Shown here one piece after another: positions 16,814 to 26,015 of a DNA stretch of 64,000 nucleotides. Below the pieces are notes generated by a model that was not told the origin of the DNA, searched no databases, and worked only from the letters and a program-made list of their open reading frames with translations. The stretch spans positions 1-64,000 of the forward strand of contig NZ_VEGP01000005.1 of NCBI RefSeq assembly GCF_007679495.1, written 5' to 3'. The translations under genes and the position numbers were made by a program. The DNA comes from Paenibacillus sp. 32O-W. GTDB lineage: Bacteria; Bacillota; Bacilli; Paenibacillales; NBRC-103111. Position 1 is the first letter of the stretch. Every line of letters begins with the position of its first letter.

Positions 16814-17500
16814 TTGTCGGTCTTGCGAGTTGATCATTTGAAAAAATATTACGGTAAAGGACATCCGGTCGTAAAGGCTCTCGACGGCGTTTCCCTGACC
16901 GTTGAGAAGGGGGAATTTGTCGCCATCGTCGGTACCAGCGGCAGCGGCAAGAGTACTCTGCTTCATTTGCTGGGCGGGCTGGATCGGGCTACGGAAGGCA
17001 AGGTTTACGTGGACGGGAACGATATTTTCAGCATGAACGACGAGAATCTGACCATTTTCCGGCGAAGATCGGTCGGGTTTGTTTTTCAGAGCTATAATTT
17101 GATTCCCATTCTGAATGTATACGAAAACATTGTGCTTCCTATTGAACTGGACGGCGCCAGAGTGGATGAACCGTATATCGATCAAATCATTGGAGCGCTC
17201 GGGCTTAGGGAGAAGATCCACAGCCTCCCTTCCAGCCTGTCCGGCGGGCAGCAGCAAAGAGTGGCTATCGCGCGAGCATTGGCAACGAAACCGTCCATTC
17301 TGTTGGCCGATGAACCTACCGGGAATTTGGACAGCAAAACAAGCCAGGAAGTTCTTATCCTCATGAAACAGATGAGCGACAAGTTTAATCAGACGATGGT
17401 GATGATTACCCACAATGAAGAGATCGCACAAACGGCGGACAGGGTAATCCGGATCGAGGACGGCAGAATCGTTAGCCGATCCGACACCAGCGGGGGGTGA
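16814..17500 (+). CDS. ABC transporter ATP-binding protein (MacB/BceA type)
   Basis: About 228-residue ATPase. Walker A GTSGSGKST, Q-loop FVFQSYNLIP, signature LSGGQQQRVAIARAL, Walker B ILLADEPTGNLD, H-loop MITHN. GGGGGAG at 16798-16804 touches the ATG at 16805 (spacing zero), whereas TTG at 16814 is 9 bases away, so TTG is the likelier start (MSVLRVDHLKKYYG). It pairs with the FtsX-like permease six bases downstream. The family moves lipoproteins, peptides or antimicrobial compounds; the two-component neighbours favour peptide-antibiotic detoxification. Confidence 0.9.
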   Translation: MSVLRVDHLKKYYGKGHPVVKALDGVSLTVEKGEFVAIVGTSGSGKSTLLHLLGGLDRATEGKVYVDGNDIFSMNDENLTIFRRRSVGFVFQSYNLIPILNVYENIVLPIELDGARVDEPYIDQIIGALGLREKIHSLPSSLSGGQQQRVAIARALATKPSILLADEPTGNLDSKTSQEVLILMKQMSDKFNQTMVMITHNEEIAQTADRVIRIEDGRIVSRSDTSGG

Positions 17501-17506
17501 GCCGGT

Positions 17507-20023
17507 ATGCTTCGAACCAATAATGGGAGAACGGTATTCCATATCGCCAAGCAAAGCTTGCGGGCGAACCGGCTGAGAAACCTCGTCGTCATATGTGCGA
17601 TAGTGCTGACGACGCTGCTGATTACGTCAGTCTTTACAATGGGCTTCAGCATTAATAAATCGATGGAACGCGCGCTTATGAAAACGGTGGGAAGCGATTT
17701 CCATGGGGTATTTAAATATCTTACGCCGGATGAAGCAGAGAAGCTGATTCGGCATCCTTCCATCAAGCAATACGGCAGGTCCGTCGTCGTTGGTCATGCC
17801 CTAGACGATCAGCTCAAAGGAGCAAATGTGGAAATTCATCATATCGATGAAAGTACGGCCAAACATAGCTTTATAGAATTTTTGGAAGGCGGCCTTCCAT
17901 CGGGTGAAAATGAAATTGCCCTGAATACTTGGACCTTGGATTTGCTTGGGGTCCCTCCTCAGGTAGGGGTAAACATCCGGCTCGATCTCGACATCCACGG
18001 TCAGAAAATGTCCAAGGACTTCGTATTATCCGGTTACTACGAGGCGGAACAGTATGTGGCGATGGCGGGACTGGCCCTCGTATCGGAGCTCTTCGTGCAG
18101 AAGAATCTCTCCCATATCGACCCCGAAGAATCCAGACGAACGGGAACTTATAGTCATACGATCAGCCTTAATGTCATGTTTAACAACGCTTGGGACATAG
18201 AGAAGAAGATCAAGGAAGTGTTGTCCGATTCCAAAGTGAACGCGTCTTATGGCGTAAACTGGGCCTATTCCAGCGTTTCTCTATCTGAAAATATTATGAA
18301 TGGGCTGCCGTTGGCCGGCCTGGTTCTGATTATTATGCTGAGCGGTTATTTGCTGATCTATAATATTTTCCACATCTCCGTTGTCCGCGACATTAAGTTT
18401 TACGGTCTCTTGAAAACGATTGGAACTACTCCCCGGCAGCTAAAAAGAATAATCTCGCTCCAAGCAAACCTGTTGTATGCGGCGGGCCTGCCTATTGGAC
18501 TTGCCATTGGCTACGGAATTGGGCTCTGGTTGACGCCGATGATGACCTCCTTCTCATCTGTGGAAGCTTCTTATTCGGTTAGCCCTTTTATTTTCCTGGG
18601 CGCAGCATTGTTTTCCTATATAACGGTCCGGATGGCGGCCGGTAAGCCCGGCAGAACCGCGGCGAGAATATCGCCGGTGGAGGCTGTCAAGTTCTCCGGT
18701 ATGAACGAGGGAATCCGCCGAAAGCGAAGCAAGCGCTCCCGGAACGGGGTGAAGCTGTCCAAAATGTCGATGAGCAATCTGCTGCGGCATAAGAAAAAGC
18801 TATTCCTTATGCTGTCCTCCCTGTCGCTCGGTATCATACTTTTCAGCATAATCTACACCGTAGTTTCATCGCTGAACGTCAACAAATACTTGAATACGTT
18901 CATAACGGGGGATTTCGTGGTAAAAGAAGCTTCTCCGGGCGACAGAAGAAGGCTCCCACTGGCTAACTTAAAGCTTACGGAGGATGTCAGCAATGCGCTA
19001 AGGGCAATCCATGGAGTGAAAAGATTAGATAAAGTTTATTACAAAGATGATGCTTTAAAGCTAAATGAATCGATTCTGTCGGTACTGGAGCCTTTAGCGG
19101 CTTCGGAGGATCCGGACATCCCTGTCTTTACCTCAATTTTGAATCAGGGTGCTGTAGGTCTGCAAGTTCACGGAATCGACAGCGGATGGTATGAAGTTGT
19201 TCAGCATGGGGATATCGTGTCCGGAACGTTCGACCGGGATAAGTTCGAATCCGGAGACTATGTTCTGATCTCGGAAGCACTGCTTGGGGAGGATCAGTAT
19301 ATCAGCTACTTCAATCCGGGTGACCTGATCAAGCTGGATAGTATGGAAAAAAGCTATCAGGTGATGGCCGTTCTGAAGACGGATGCGCTTTACGCAGCGG
19401 GTACCCAAATTTTCAGAAGCGGAGGCTTCAACGTATATTTACCGGCAGAAGAGTTTGCCAAATCCGTAGCCGATCCTCAAATACTTTCCGTTACTCTTCA
19501 CGCGGATCCCGCCGTTCTGGAGCAAGTGGAACACGCTGTACAGACCATTACGGACCCGTTGGATTTGATTATGAAATCCAGGGAGGATTATAGGGAAGAA
19601 ATGGAGGGGTTCATCCGCATCTTTCAGACCGTCGGTTACGGCTTGAGTATCATTATCGCATTGATTGGCCTGCTTAACTTTGTCAATACGGTTATAACCG
19701 GAGTATTCTCCCGCAGGAATGAATTTGCCGTGCTGGAAAGCATCGGCATGACCAAGAAACAGCTAAAGAAAATGCTGGCTTATGAAGGACTTTACATCGT
19801 TTTGTTTACAAGCGCGATAGTGGGAACAGCAGGAATGTATTTAACCTACCGGATTGCCAAGGAGATATCGGAAAACCTGGCTTATACGGAATTTCAAATG
19901 AATATCATGCCCATCGCCGCCGTACTTCCTCTGTTTGCCGTAATCTCATTGATCGTTACTTTGGCTGCATACCAATGGCTGTCGAGGTCTACAATCGTGG
20001 AAAGATTGCGGGAGGCGGAGTAA
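17507..20023 (+). CDS. FtsX/MacB-type ABC permease, 8 TM with two extracytoplasmic domains
   Basis: 838 residues, predicted as two homologous halves: TM1 about 24-46, extracytoplasmic domain about 47-260, TM2 262-285, TM3 317-340, TM4 352-372; then TM5 428-450, second extracytoplasmic domain about 450-710, TM6 715-737, TM7 765-787, TM8 803-823. Each half carries the FtsX coupling segment (DIKFYGLLKTIGTTPRQLKR and NEFAVLESIGMTKKQLKK). The topology differs from BceB, which has ten helices and one large loop. Likely exporter or target-releaser for a membrane-active compound; substrate not inferable. Last gene of the inserted cassette. Confidence 0.9.
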   Translation: MLRTNNGRTVFHIAKQSLRANRLRNLVVICAIVLTTLLITSVFTMGFSINKSMERALMKTVGSDFHGVFKYLTPDEAEKLIRHPSIKQYGRSVVVGHALDDQLKGANVEIHHIDESTAKHSFIEFLEGGLPSGENEIALNTWTLDLLGVPPQVGVNIRLDLDIHGQKMSKDFVLSGYYEAEQYVAMAGLALVSELFVQKNLSHIDPEESRRTGTYSHTISLNVMFNNAWDIEKKIKEVLSDSKVNASYGVNWAYSSVSLSENIMNGLPLAGLVLIIMLSGYLLIYNIFHISVVRDIKFYGLLKTIGTTPRQLKRIISLQANLLYAAGLPIGLAIGYGIGLWLTPMMTSFSSVEASYSVSPFIFLGAALFSYITVRMAAGKPGRTAARISPVEAVKFSGMNEGIRRKRSKRSRNGVKLSKMSMSNLLRHKKKLFLMLSSLSLGIILFSIIYTVVSSLNVNKYLNTFITGDFVVKEASPGDRRRLPLANLKLTEDVSNALRAIHGVKRLDKVYYKDDALKLNESILSVLEPLAASEDPDIPVFTSILNQGAVGLQVHGIDSGWYEVVQHGDIVSGTFDRDKFESGDYVLISEALLGEDQYISYFNPGDLIKLDSMEKSYQVMAVLKTDALYAAGTQIFRSGGFNVYLPAEEFAKSVADPQILSVTLHADPAVLEQVEHAVQTITDPLDLIMKSREDYREEMEGFIRIFQTVGYGLSIIIALIGLLNFVNTVITGVFSRRNEFAVLESIGMTKKQLKKMLAYEGLYIVLFTSAIVGTAGMYLTYRIAKEISENLAYTEFQMNIMPIAAVLPLFAVISLIVTLAAYQWLSRSTIVERLREAE

Positions 20024-20114
20024 AAAATATTCAGGTCGCACGGCCTCTCCCCATTCTCGTCCTCTATACGCAAATGTCCGCACCGCATGGGAACCGCTGC
20101 GGCATAATCAATAA

Positions 20115-20144
20115 AAGCCTTTCGGAGCATTGTCCGAAAGGCTT
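20115..20144. terminator. Bidirectional terminator between the ABC permease and rnjB
   Basis: AAGCCTTTCGGA-gcattg-TCCGAAAGGCTT, a perfect 12-bp stem between convergent genes. T-rich on both sides (TTATTATAG on plus, TTTTATTGAT on minus). Confidence 0.85.
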
Positions 20145-20179
20145 ATTATAGCTTGGGTTAAGTGACTTAATGCTTAGCC

Positions 20180-21856
20180 TCACACTTCCATAATGATTGG
20201 AAGGATCATAGGTCTTCTTCTTGTTTGTTCATATAAAAATCGTCCTAGTGCGTCTTTGACATGTGTTTTTAATGAGGCCCACTCATTAACATTCTCATTC
20301 ATCAGCTTGTTTAAGGTGCCGGTTACAATCCGGTTTGCTTCGTCCAACAAGCCCTCCGATTCCCTGACGTATACGAAGCCGCGGGAAATAATGTCCGGGC
20401 CGGACAAGATGTTGCCCTCTTGCTTGCTAAGCGTGACGACAACCACCAATATTCCATCCTGGGACAGCAGTTTCCGGTCGCGCAGGACGATATTTCCGAC
20501 ATCGCCTACTCCCAATCCGTCAATGAGAACATTGCCGGATTGTACCTTGGCCCCTCTGCGGGCCACACCGTTCTGAACTTCCACCGTATCACCGATATCC
20601 ACGATAAAGATGTCTTCCTTATCAACGCCTACCGATTCGGCCAGCAAACCGTGCTGACGCAGCATACGATATTCTCCGTGAATTGGCATGAAATATTTAG
20701 GCTTCATCAGATTCAGCATGAGCTTGAGCTCTTCCTGACTTCCGTGTCCCGATACGTGAACACCCGAAACCGAGCCGGGACCATAAATTACGTTGGCTCC
20801 CAGTCGGAACAGTTCATCGACAGTGCGTCCTACGAACTTCTCGTTACCTGGAATCGGAGTCGCTGCAATAATTACCGTATCACCGGGAAGAATATCGACC
20901 TTCCGGTGGGTAGAACGCGCCATCCTTGTTAAAGCGGACATAGGCTCGCCTTGACTTCCCGTAGACAGAATGACCACCCGGTCGGCGGCCATCCGATTGA
21001 CTTCCTCGGGCTCGATCAGCATTCCTTCCGGAATATTCAAGTAGCCCAGCTCCGAAGCAATCGTCACTACATTAACCATGCTGCGTCCAATAACGGTAAC
21101 TTTGCGGTGGGTTGATTCCGCAGCATCTATTACCTGCTGAATCCGATGAATGTTGGAGGCGAAGGTAGCCACAACGACTCTTTGCCGCGCTTTGCGGAAC
21201 ACTTCCTCCAACTCGGCTCCTACGCTTCTCTCCGAACCTGTGAAGCCGGGACGTTCAGCGTTGGTGCTGTCGGAAAGCAGCATGAGTACTCCTTTTCTCC
21301 CAATCTCCGCCATTCGATGCAAGTCCGCATACTGTCCGTTAACCGGTGTTTGGTCAAATTTGAAATCCCCAGTATGCACAACTGTTCCTTCGGGGGTATC
21401 CAGACATACTCCTACAGAATCAGGAATGCTGTGATTGGTCTTGAAGAAGCTGGCTTTAATCGTTCCCAATTGCAGCTCAGAATCGGCATTAATCAGAATG
21501 CGCTTCGTTTCCCCCAACATATTGGCTTCCTTCAGCTTGGCCTCGACCAACCCGAGGGTTAACTTGGTTCCATATACTGGGACTTTCAACTGCTTAAGTA
21601 TATAGGGCAATCCTCCGATATGGTCTTCATGTCCGTGAGTGAGAAGAATTCCTCTTACCTTATCCTGATTCTCCACCAGGTAAGATATATCCGGAATGAC
21701 AATATCGATTCCTAACATGTCCTCCTCCGGAAACTTCAGCCCCGCATCCACCACAACGATATCGTTGGCATATTGCACCACATACATATTCTTACCGATT
21801 TCGCCCACGCCGCCAAGAGCGAAAACCGATAGCTTCTCGTTATTCTTTTTTGACAA
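20180..21856 (-). CDS. rnjB: Ribonuclease J
   Basis: Beta-CASP metallo-beta-lactamase RNase with endo- and 5'-3' exonuclease activity in mRNA decay. 558 residues; metal site THGHEDH (His74, His76, Asp78, His79), GDFKFD, SDSTNAERPG, beta-CASP motif around SVSGVHVSGHG, and the C-terminal homology domain. TTG start with AAGGAGG 7 bases upstream. Position next to dapA and (before the insertion) tepA matches B. subtilis rnjB rather than rnjA. It has its own predicted promoter. Confidence 0.93.
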   Translation of the reverse strand: MSKKNNEKLSVFALGGVGEIGKNMYVVQYANDIVVVDAGLKFPEEDMLGIDIVIPDISYLVENQDKVRGILLTHGHEDHIGGLPYILKQLKVPVYGTKLTLGLVEAKLKEANMLGETKRILINADSELQLGTIKASFFKTNHSIPDSVGVCLDTPEGTVVHTGDFKFDQTPVNGQYADLHRMAEIGRKGVLMLLSDSTNAERPGFTGSERSVGAELEEVFRKARQRVVVATFASNIHRIQQVIDAAESTHRKVTVIGRSMVNVVTIASELGYLNIPEGMLIEPEEVNRMAADRVVILSTGSQGEPMSALTRMARSTHRKVDILPGDTVIIAATPIPGNEKFVGRTVDELFRLGANVIYGPGSVSGVHVSGHGSQEELKLMLNLMKPKYFMPIHGEYRMLRQHGLLAESVGVDKEDIFIVDIGDTVEVQNGVARRGAKVQSGNVLIDGLGVGDVGNIVLRDRKLLSQDGILVVVVTLSKQEGNILSGPDIISRGFVYVRESEGLLDEANRIVTGTLNKLMNENVNEWASLKTHVKDALGRFLYEQTRRRPMILPIIMEV

Positions 21857-21933
21857 GTTTATTCCTCCTTGATATATTGACGACGATTTTATAACTCACA
21901 ATCAAAAAGAAACCGCACAAGTCACTTGCCATC

Positions 21934-21963
21934 ATTATACATGAAAGAAAACACTAATTACAA
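21934..21963 (-). promoter_or_regulatory. SigA-type promoter of rnjB
   Basis: Minus strand TTGTAA - 18 bases - TATAAT, about 80 bases before the rnjB start and downstream of the dapA terminator. Confidence 0.7.
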
Positions 21964-22000
21964 GCTAAATCATTTACGACCTATTGTCTCCAAAAATAAA

Positions 22001-22026
22001 AAACCGATGCCTGCCGGCATCGGTTT
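22001..22026. terminator. Terminator after dapA
   Basis: AAACCGATGCC-tgcc-GGCATCGGTTT, perfect 11-bp stem with A and T tracts on either side, so it can work both ways. It ends the dpaA-dapA operon. Positions 22027-22158 hold short direct repeats of GCCGTATTA but no gene. Confidence 0.92.
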
Positions 22027-22158
22027 TTTTACCACATGAGAATCTTCAAATTTTTTACGGCGTTAATACGGCGTAATAAGACTACTTATTGAATAAAAAG
22101 CTTCCTTCTAATACGGCATTATTCTTCTTCGAAAACAGTATGGAGAGCTATTTGTATA

Positions 22159-23037
22159 CTAGGACAGCAGTCCTTCGATATACTTGCCTTCTTCTTCAGT
22201 TACGGGAACAAGCGGCAAACGAACTCCTCCGACATTGAGGCCTTTCAGATTCAGAGCATGCTTGACGGGGGCCGGGTTCGGCACTTTATGCGGGCATTCG
22301 AACATGCCTCTGAAGATCGGGAACAATTCAGCATGTTTGGAAACCGCCTTATGCACCTCTCCCTGGTTGTACCATTCGATCATTTCCTTCATGTCTCTTC
22401 CGACAATATGGCTGGACACCGAAACGATACCGTAGGCACCGACTGAAAGGAACGGAAGTGTATACGAATCGTCCCCGCTGTATATTCTGAATGATTCGGG
22501 GGCGGAACGAACTAATTTGGATACATGGTCCATATCGGAATGAGCTTCTTTAGAGGCTACAATGTTAGGAATCTGAGCGAGCCGGAGCATCGTGTCCGGT
22601 TCAATATTAACCCCGGTTCTTCCAGGTATGTTATAGAGCATGATAGGAAGTTGGGTTGATTCCGCAATCGTTTTGAAATGCTGATACAGCCCTTCCTGCG
22701 ATGGCTTGCTGTAGTACGGCGCAACGAGCAGAATCCCGTCAACACCCGCATCGGCTGCCAATTGGGTCATACGAATGCTGTCCGCCGTATCGTAGCTTCC
22801 GGTACCTGCAATAATTTTGCAGCGGCCATTGGCATGACGCACCGCAGCCTCAAAGAGTTTCACTTTCTCTTCATCCGTTAATGTAGGCGACTCTCCGGTC
22901 GTTCCGCAGACTACTAGGCTGTCGCTTTTTTGCTCCTCGATCAAATAATCGATTAATTTCTCGAGCTGCGTCCAGTTGACCTGTAACTGATCATCGAATG
23001 GTGTCACCATCGCCGTAATTAATGTCCCGAATTCCAC
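22159..23037 (-). CDS. dapA: 4-hydroxy-tetrahydrodipicolinate synthase
   Basis: Condenses pyruvate with aspartate semialdehyde, first committed step of lysine/diaminopimelate and, in the mother cell, dipicolinate synthesis. 292 residues, TIM-barrel: CGTTGESPTLT, YYSKPSQEG, YNIPGRTG with the proton-relay Tyr, and Schiff-base Lys in NIVASKEAHSD. GTG start with GGGGGAA upstream. 21 bases downstream of dapG. Confidence 0.95.
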   Translation of the reverse strand: MEFGTLITAMVTPFDDQLQVNWTQLEKLIDYLIEEQKSDSLVVCGTTGESPTLTDEEKVKLFEAAVRHANGRCKIIAGTGSYDTADSIRMTQLAADAGVDGILLVAPYYSKPSQEGLYQHFKTIAESTQLPIMLYNIPGRTGVNIEPDTMLRLAQIPNIVASKEAHSDMDHVSKLVRSAPESFRIYSGDDSYTLPFLSVGAYGIVSVSSHIVGRDMKEMIEWYNQGEVHKAVSKHAELFPIFRGMFECPHKVPNPAPVKHALNLKGLNVGGVRLPLVPVTEEEGKYIEGLLS

Positions 23038-23058
23038 TGCTATTCCCCCTACACCTTT

Positions 23059-24282
23059 TCATTCGCCATTCATTTTATGAAGATCAAACTTGTTGTGAAG
23101 CATGCGAATCGCTCTCTGCAATTCATCCCCTGGAACGAGCACCCAAATCGTCGTATTGGAATCTGCAGACTGCAATATCGTAACGTCCGCCTCCGTTAAA
23201 GCCTCTACGATCCGGGCCATAACCCCGGGAACTCCATTCATCCCTCCTCCAATGACGGCCACCTTGGCGCAATTGGAGCGGATTTTCGGCTCATAGCCGA
23301 GCTCCCTGACTATTTGAACAGCCAGTTCTGCAACATCGTCAAAAACGGTGTACACGACACCGGATGGATTGACATTGATAAAATCAACGCTTATTTGATT
23401 ATGGGCCATTGCTTGAAAAACGGACCTGTGAAAATCATAGCGCCCTTCTTGAAATGCGATTTGAATCTGCGTGACATTGGGCACATGTGTAATTCCCGTA
23501 ACATAACGATCCACTACATGCTGGCGGACCGCTTCCGGACGCGTAACGAGCGTTCCTGCCTCATCACTGAAGGTGGAACGGACGCGAATCGGTAAATTTG
23601 CCTGCATGGCGACCTCAACCGCGCGGGGGTGGATCACCTTGGCTCCGTGATGAGCCAGATTGCATATTTCCGCGAACGTAATGACCGGAAGAAGCTTGGC
23701 TTCTTCAACAATTCTGGGATCTGCGGTCAGAATGCCGGTTACATCGGTGAAGATATCGACCCTTTCGGCATTCAGCGCAACTCCCAGCGCAGTGGCCGAT
23801 GTATCACTGCCGCCACGCCCGAGTGTAGCAACCTCGTCCTGAACAGCCGCTCTGCCTTGAAAACCGGTCACAATGACCACTTTCCCCTGCTTCAGCTCCT
23901 CAACAATTCTTGCCGGACGGATGGTTACAATTCTTGCGTCTCCGTAATTCCCGTCCGTCTCGATTCCGGCCTGCACCCCGTTAAGTACAGTGGCCGGAAC
24001 CGATTCGGCGTTAAGCAAGCTGCAAAGAGTAACTGCGGATATCACCTCACCGCAGCTAAGAAGCATATCCTTCTCACGCCGGGAAACGCGGTTGCCGTGC
24101 TCAAAAATTAAATTCAACAACGTATCGGTGGCGTAAGGTTCGCCTTTCCTCCCCATCGCTGAGACGACGACGACTACTTGATATTGTTGGGCAAGTGCTT
24201 GTTTAATGTGCTTTATGACGTGCTTTCTGGCTTCCGCGGTGGAGAGGGAAGTTCCTCCGAATTTCTGCACAAGGATGGACAC
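23059..24282 (-). CDS. dapG: Aspartokinase I (DapG type)
   Basis: Phosphorylates aspartate to open the diaminopimelate pathway. About 407 residues: N-terminal kinase (VQKFGGTSLS, GRGGSDTSATALG, FTDVTGILTADPR), C-terminal paired ACT domains (QIAFQEGRYDFH, VAVIGGGMNGVPGVMARIVE). GTG start at 24282 set by GGGGGTGAA 3-9 bases upstream, giving a length close to B. subtilis DapG (404); the 12 extra N-terminal codons of the frame are rejected. Being in the dipicolinate operon, it is the DAP-sensitive sporulation/cell-wall isozyme by analogy. Confidence 0.92.
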   Translation of the reverse strand: MSILVQKFGGTSLSTAEARKHVIKHIKQALAQQYQVVVVVSAMGRKGEPYATDTLLNLIFEHGNRVSRREKDMLLSCGEVISAVTLCSLLNAESVPATVLNGVQAGIETDGNYGDARIVTIRPARIVEELKQGKVVIVTGFQGRAAVQDEVATLGRGGSDTSATALGVALNAERVDIFTDVTGILTADPRIVEEAKLLPVITFAEICNLAHHGAKVIHPRAVEVAMQANLPIRVRSTFSDEAGTLVTRPEAVRQHVVDRYVTGITHVPNVTQIQIAFQEGRYDFHRSVFQAMAHNQISVDFINVNPSGVVYTVFDDVAELAVQIVRELGYEPKIRSNCAKVAVIGGGMNGVPGVMARIVEALTEADVTILQSADSNTTIWVLVPGDELQRAIRMLHNKFDLHKMNGE

Positions 24283-24326
24283 ATCTTCACCCCCAACCAA
24301 ATGGGACCTCAGCCGCAATAAGCTGA

Positions 24327-25367
24327 TCAGTTCTTCTCTGCAATCAGATATTCACCGATTTGTACTGAATTCCATGCCGCCCCTTTAAGCAGATTATCGG
24401 ACACAATCCACATATTCAGAGCCCTTGGATTCGATAAATCTCTGCGCAGTCGCCCTACGTAAGTATCCAGCTTTCCTGTCGCCTCCGTCGCCAACGGATA
24501 TTGCTGGGCTTCCGGATTGTCGACCAGAACGAGTCCCGGTGCATCCGCCAGCAATTTCCTGACTTCCTCCATTTCAAAGTCGGAGTTCAGTTCGATATAA
24601 ACCGACTCGGAATGTCCGAATGCGACCGGAATTCTGACACAGGTCGCAGTCACTTCAATCGACTCGTCACCCATAATTTTTTTCGTTTCCAAAATCATCT
24701 TCATTTCTTCATTGGTAAAGCCATTCTCCCAGAACTTGTCAATTTGCGGAATGGCGTTAAAAGCAATCTGATGCTTGACAGGCAGGGAGCCTACCGGAAG
24801 AATATCAGGTTGAACAGATTTGCCCTCCAGCACCTCTCTTGACTGCTTATACATTTCATCGATCGCCCGATTTCCCGCCCCGGACACAGCCTGGTAAGTA
24901 GACACAATCACGCGGGAGATTCCGTAACGATCATGAAGCGGCTTCAGAGCCACGACCATCTGGGTCGTAGAACAGTTCGGATTCGCGATCACGCCTTTAT
25001 GTTCTTGAATCTTGTGCGCATTGACTTCCGGAACGACCAGAGGGGTTCCCGGGTCCATCCGGTATGCGCTGGTGTTATCGATGCACACCGCCCCGCTCTT
25101 GACAGCATGAGGCACGAGTTCTTTACTTACATCGCCTCCGGCGCTGAAAAAAGCAATGTCCACTCCTTCGAAGCTGTTCGGAGTGGCTTCTTCAATGGTC
25201 ACTTCCCGATCTTTAAACTGGACCTTGGTACCCGCCGACCTCTTGGAAGCCAGCAGCTTTAATTCTTTAACGGGAAAGTTCCTTTCATCCAATAGACGAA
25301 TAATTTGTTGACCTACCGCTCCGGTAGTTCCCACGATAGCTACATTGTACAGTTTTTGATTCGACAT
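24327..25367 (-). CDS. asd: Aspartate-semialdehyde dehydrogenase
   Basis: NADPH-dependent reduction of aspartyl phosphate. 346 residues: GTTGAVGQQI nucleotide loop, catalytic Cys in ANPNCSTTQM, QAVSGAGN, and His in RIPVAFGHSE. ATG with AAGGGAGAG upstream. It supplies aspartate semialdehyde to dapA two genes downstream. Confidence 0.95.
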   Translation of the reverse strand: MSNQKLYNVAIVGTTGAVGQQIIRLLDERNFPVKELKLLASKRSAGTKVQFKDREVTIEEATPNSFEGVDIAFFSAGGDVSKELVPHAVKSGAVCIDNTSAYRMDPGTPLVVPEVNAHKIQEHKGVIANPNCSTTQMVVALKPLHDRYGISRVIVSTYQAVSGAGNRAIDEMYKQSREVLEGKSVQPDILPVGSLPVKHQIAFNAIPQIDKFWENGFTNEEMKMILETKKIMGDESIEVTATCVRIPVAFGHSESVYIELNSDFEMEEVRKLLADAPGLVLVDNPEAQQYPLATEATGKLDTYVGRLRRDLSNPRALNMWIVSDNLLKGAAWNSVQIGEYLIAEKN

Positions 25368-25415
25368 GTCCTGACTCTCCCTTATCTATCATTCTATGAA
25401 AATTGCTAATGCAGT

Positions 25416-26012
25416 TTAGGTATAATTAAAACGTTCGATCAATAGAGGCTGTAGCTGCCTGCCTTGCAAAGCTTGTTCACAGGTTTCCATAATGAGATCC
25501 ATTCTAGATACGAGAGAATTTGCTTTGACATTGGGGGCATCCTGCCCGAAGGGAACGAAGTAAATGTTCTTTGCTACAAGCAGTTTGGCTATGTTGGCTG
25601 CGTTCAAGCCGAGGCCGTCATTCGTGGAAATGGCGAGAACTACCGGTCTCTGATTTCTCATCTGAGCCTTCGCGGCCATCAGCACCGGACTTTCCGTCAA
25701 GGCGTTGGCCAGCTTGCTCGTCGTGTTCCCGGTACAGGGGGCGATAACCAGCACATCCAACAGCTTGGAGGGTCCAAGCGGTTCAGCATCTACAATTGTA
25801 GAAATAATATCATTCCCCGTAATTTCTTTCAACTGTTTTTGCCAATCTTCTGACGTCCCAAAGCGGGTGTCCGTAGTCATCAGCGTATAAGACGCAATAG
25901 GAATGACTCTTGCACCCGCCTTCACGAATCTTTCTATTTGCGGCATCACTTCGGCATAAGTGCAGTGCGAACCGGTGAGCGCAAATCCAACCGTTTTACC
26001 ATGCCAATTCAT
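25416..26012 (-). CDS. spoVFB: Dipicolinate synthase subunit B
   Basis: 198-residue flavoprotein-like subunit (DpaB) of dipicolinate synthase: GFALTGSHCTYAEVMPQI, VIAPCTGNTTSKLANAL, NAANIAKLL. With DpaA it makes dipicolinic acid in the mother cell for the spore core. The ATG follows the spoVFA stop after three bases and its RBS (GGGAGGAA) lies inside the spoVFA 3' end. Confidence 0.95.
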   Translation of the reverse strand: MNWHGKTVGFALTGSHCTYAEVMPQIERFVKAGARVIPIASYTLMTTDTRFGTSEDWQKQLKEITGNDIISTIVDAEPLGPSKLLDVLVIAPCTGNTTSKLANALTESPVLMAAKAQMRNQRPVVLAISTNDGLGLNAANIAKLLVAKNIYFVPFGQDAPNVKANSLVSRMDLIMETCEQALQGRQLQPLLIERFNYT

Positions 26013-26015
26013 TCC

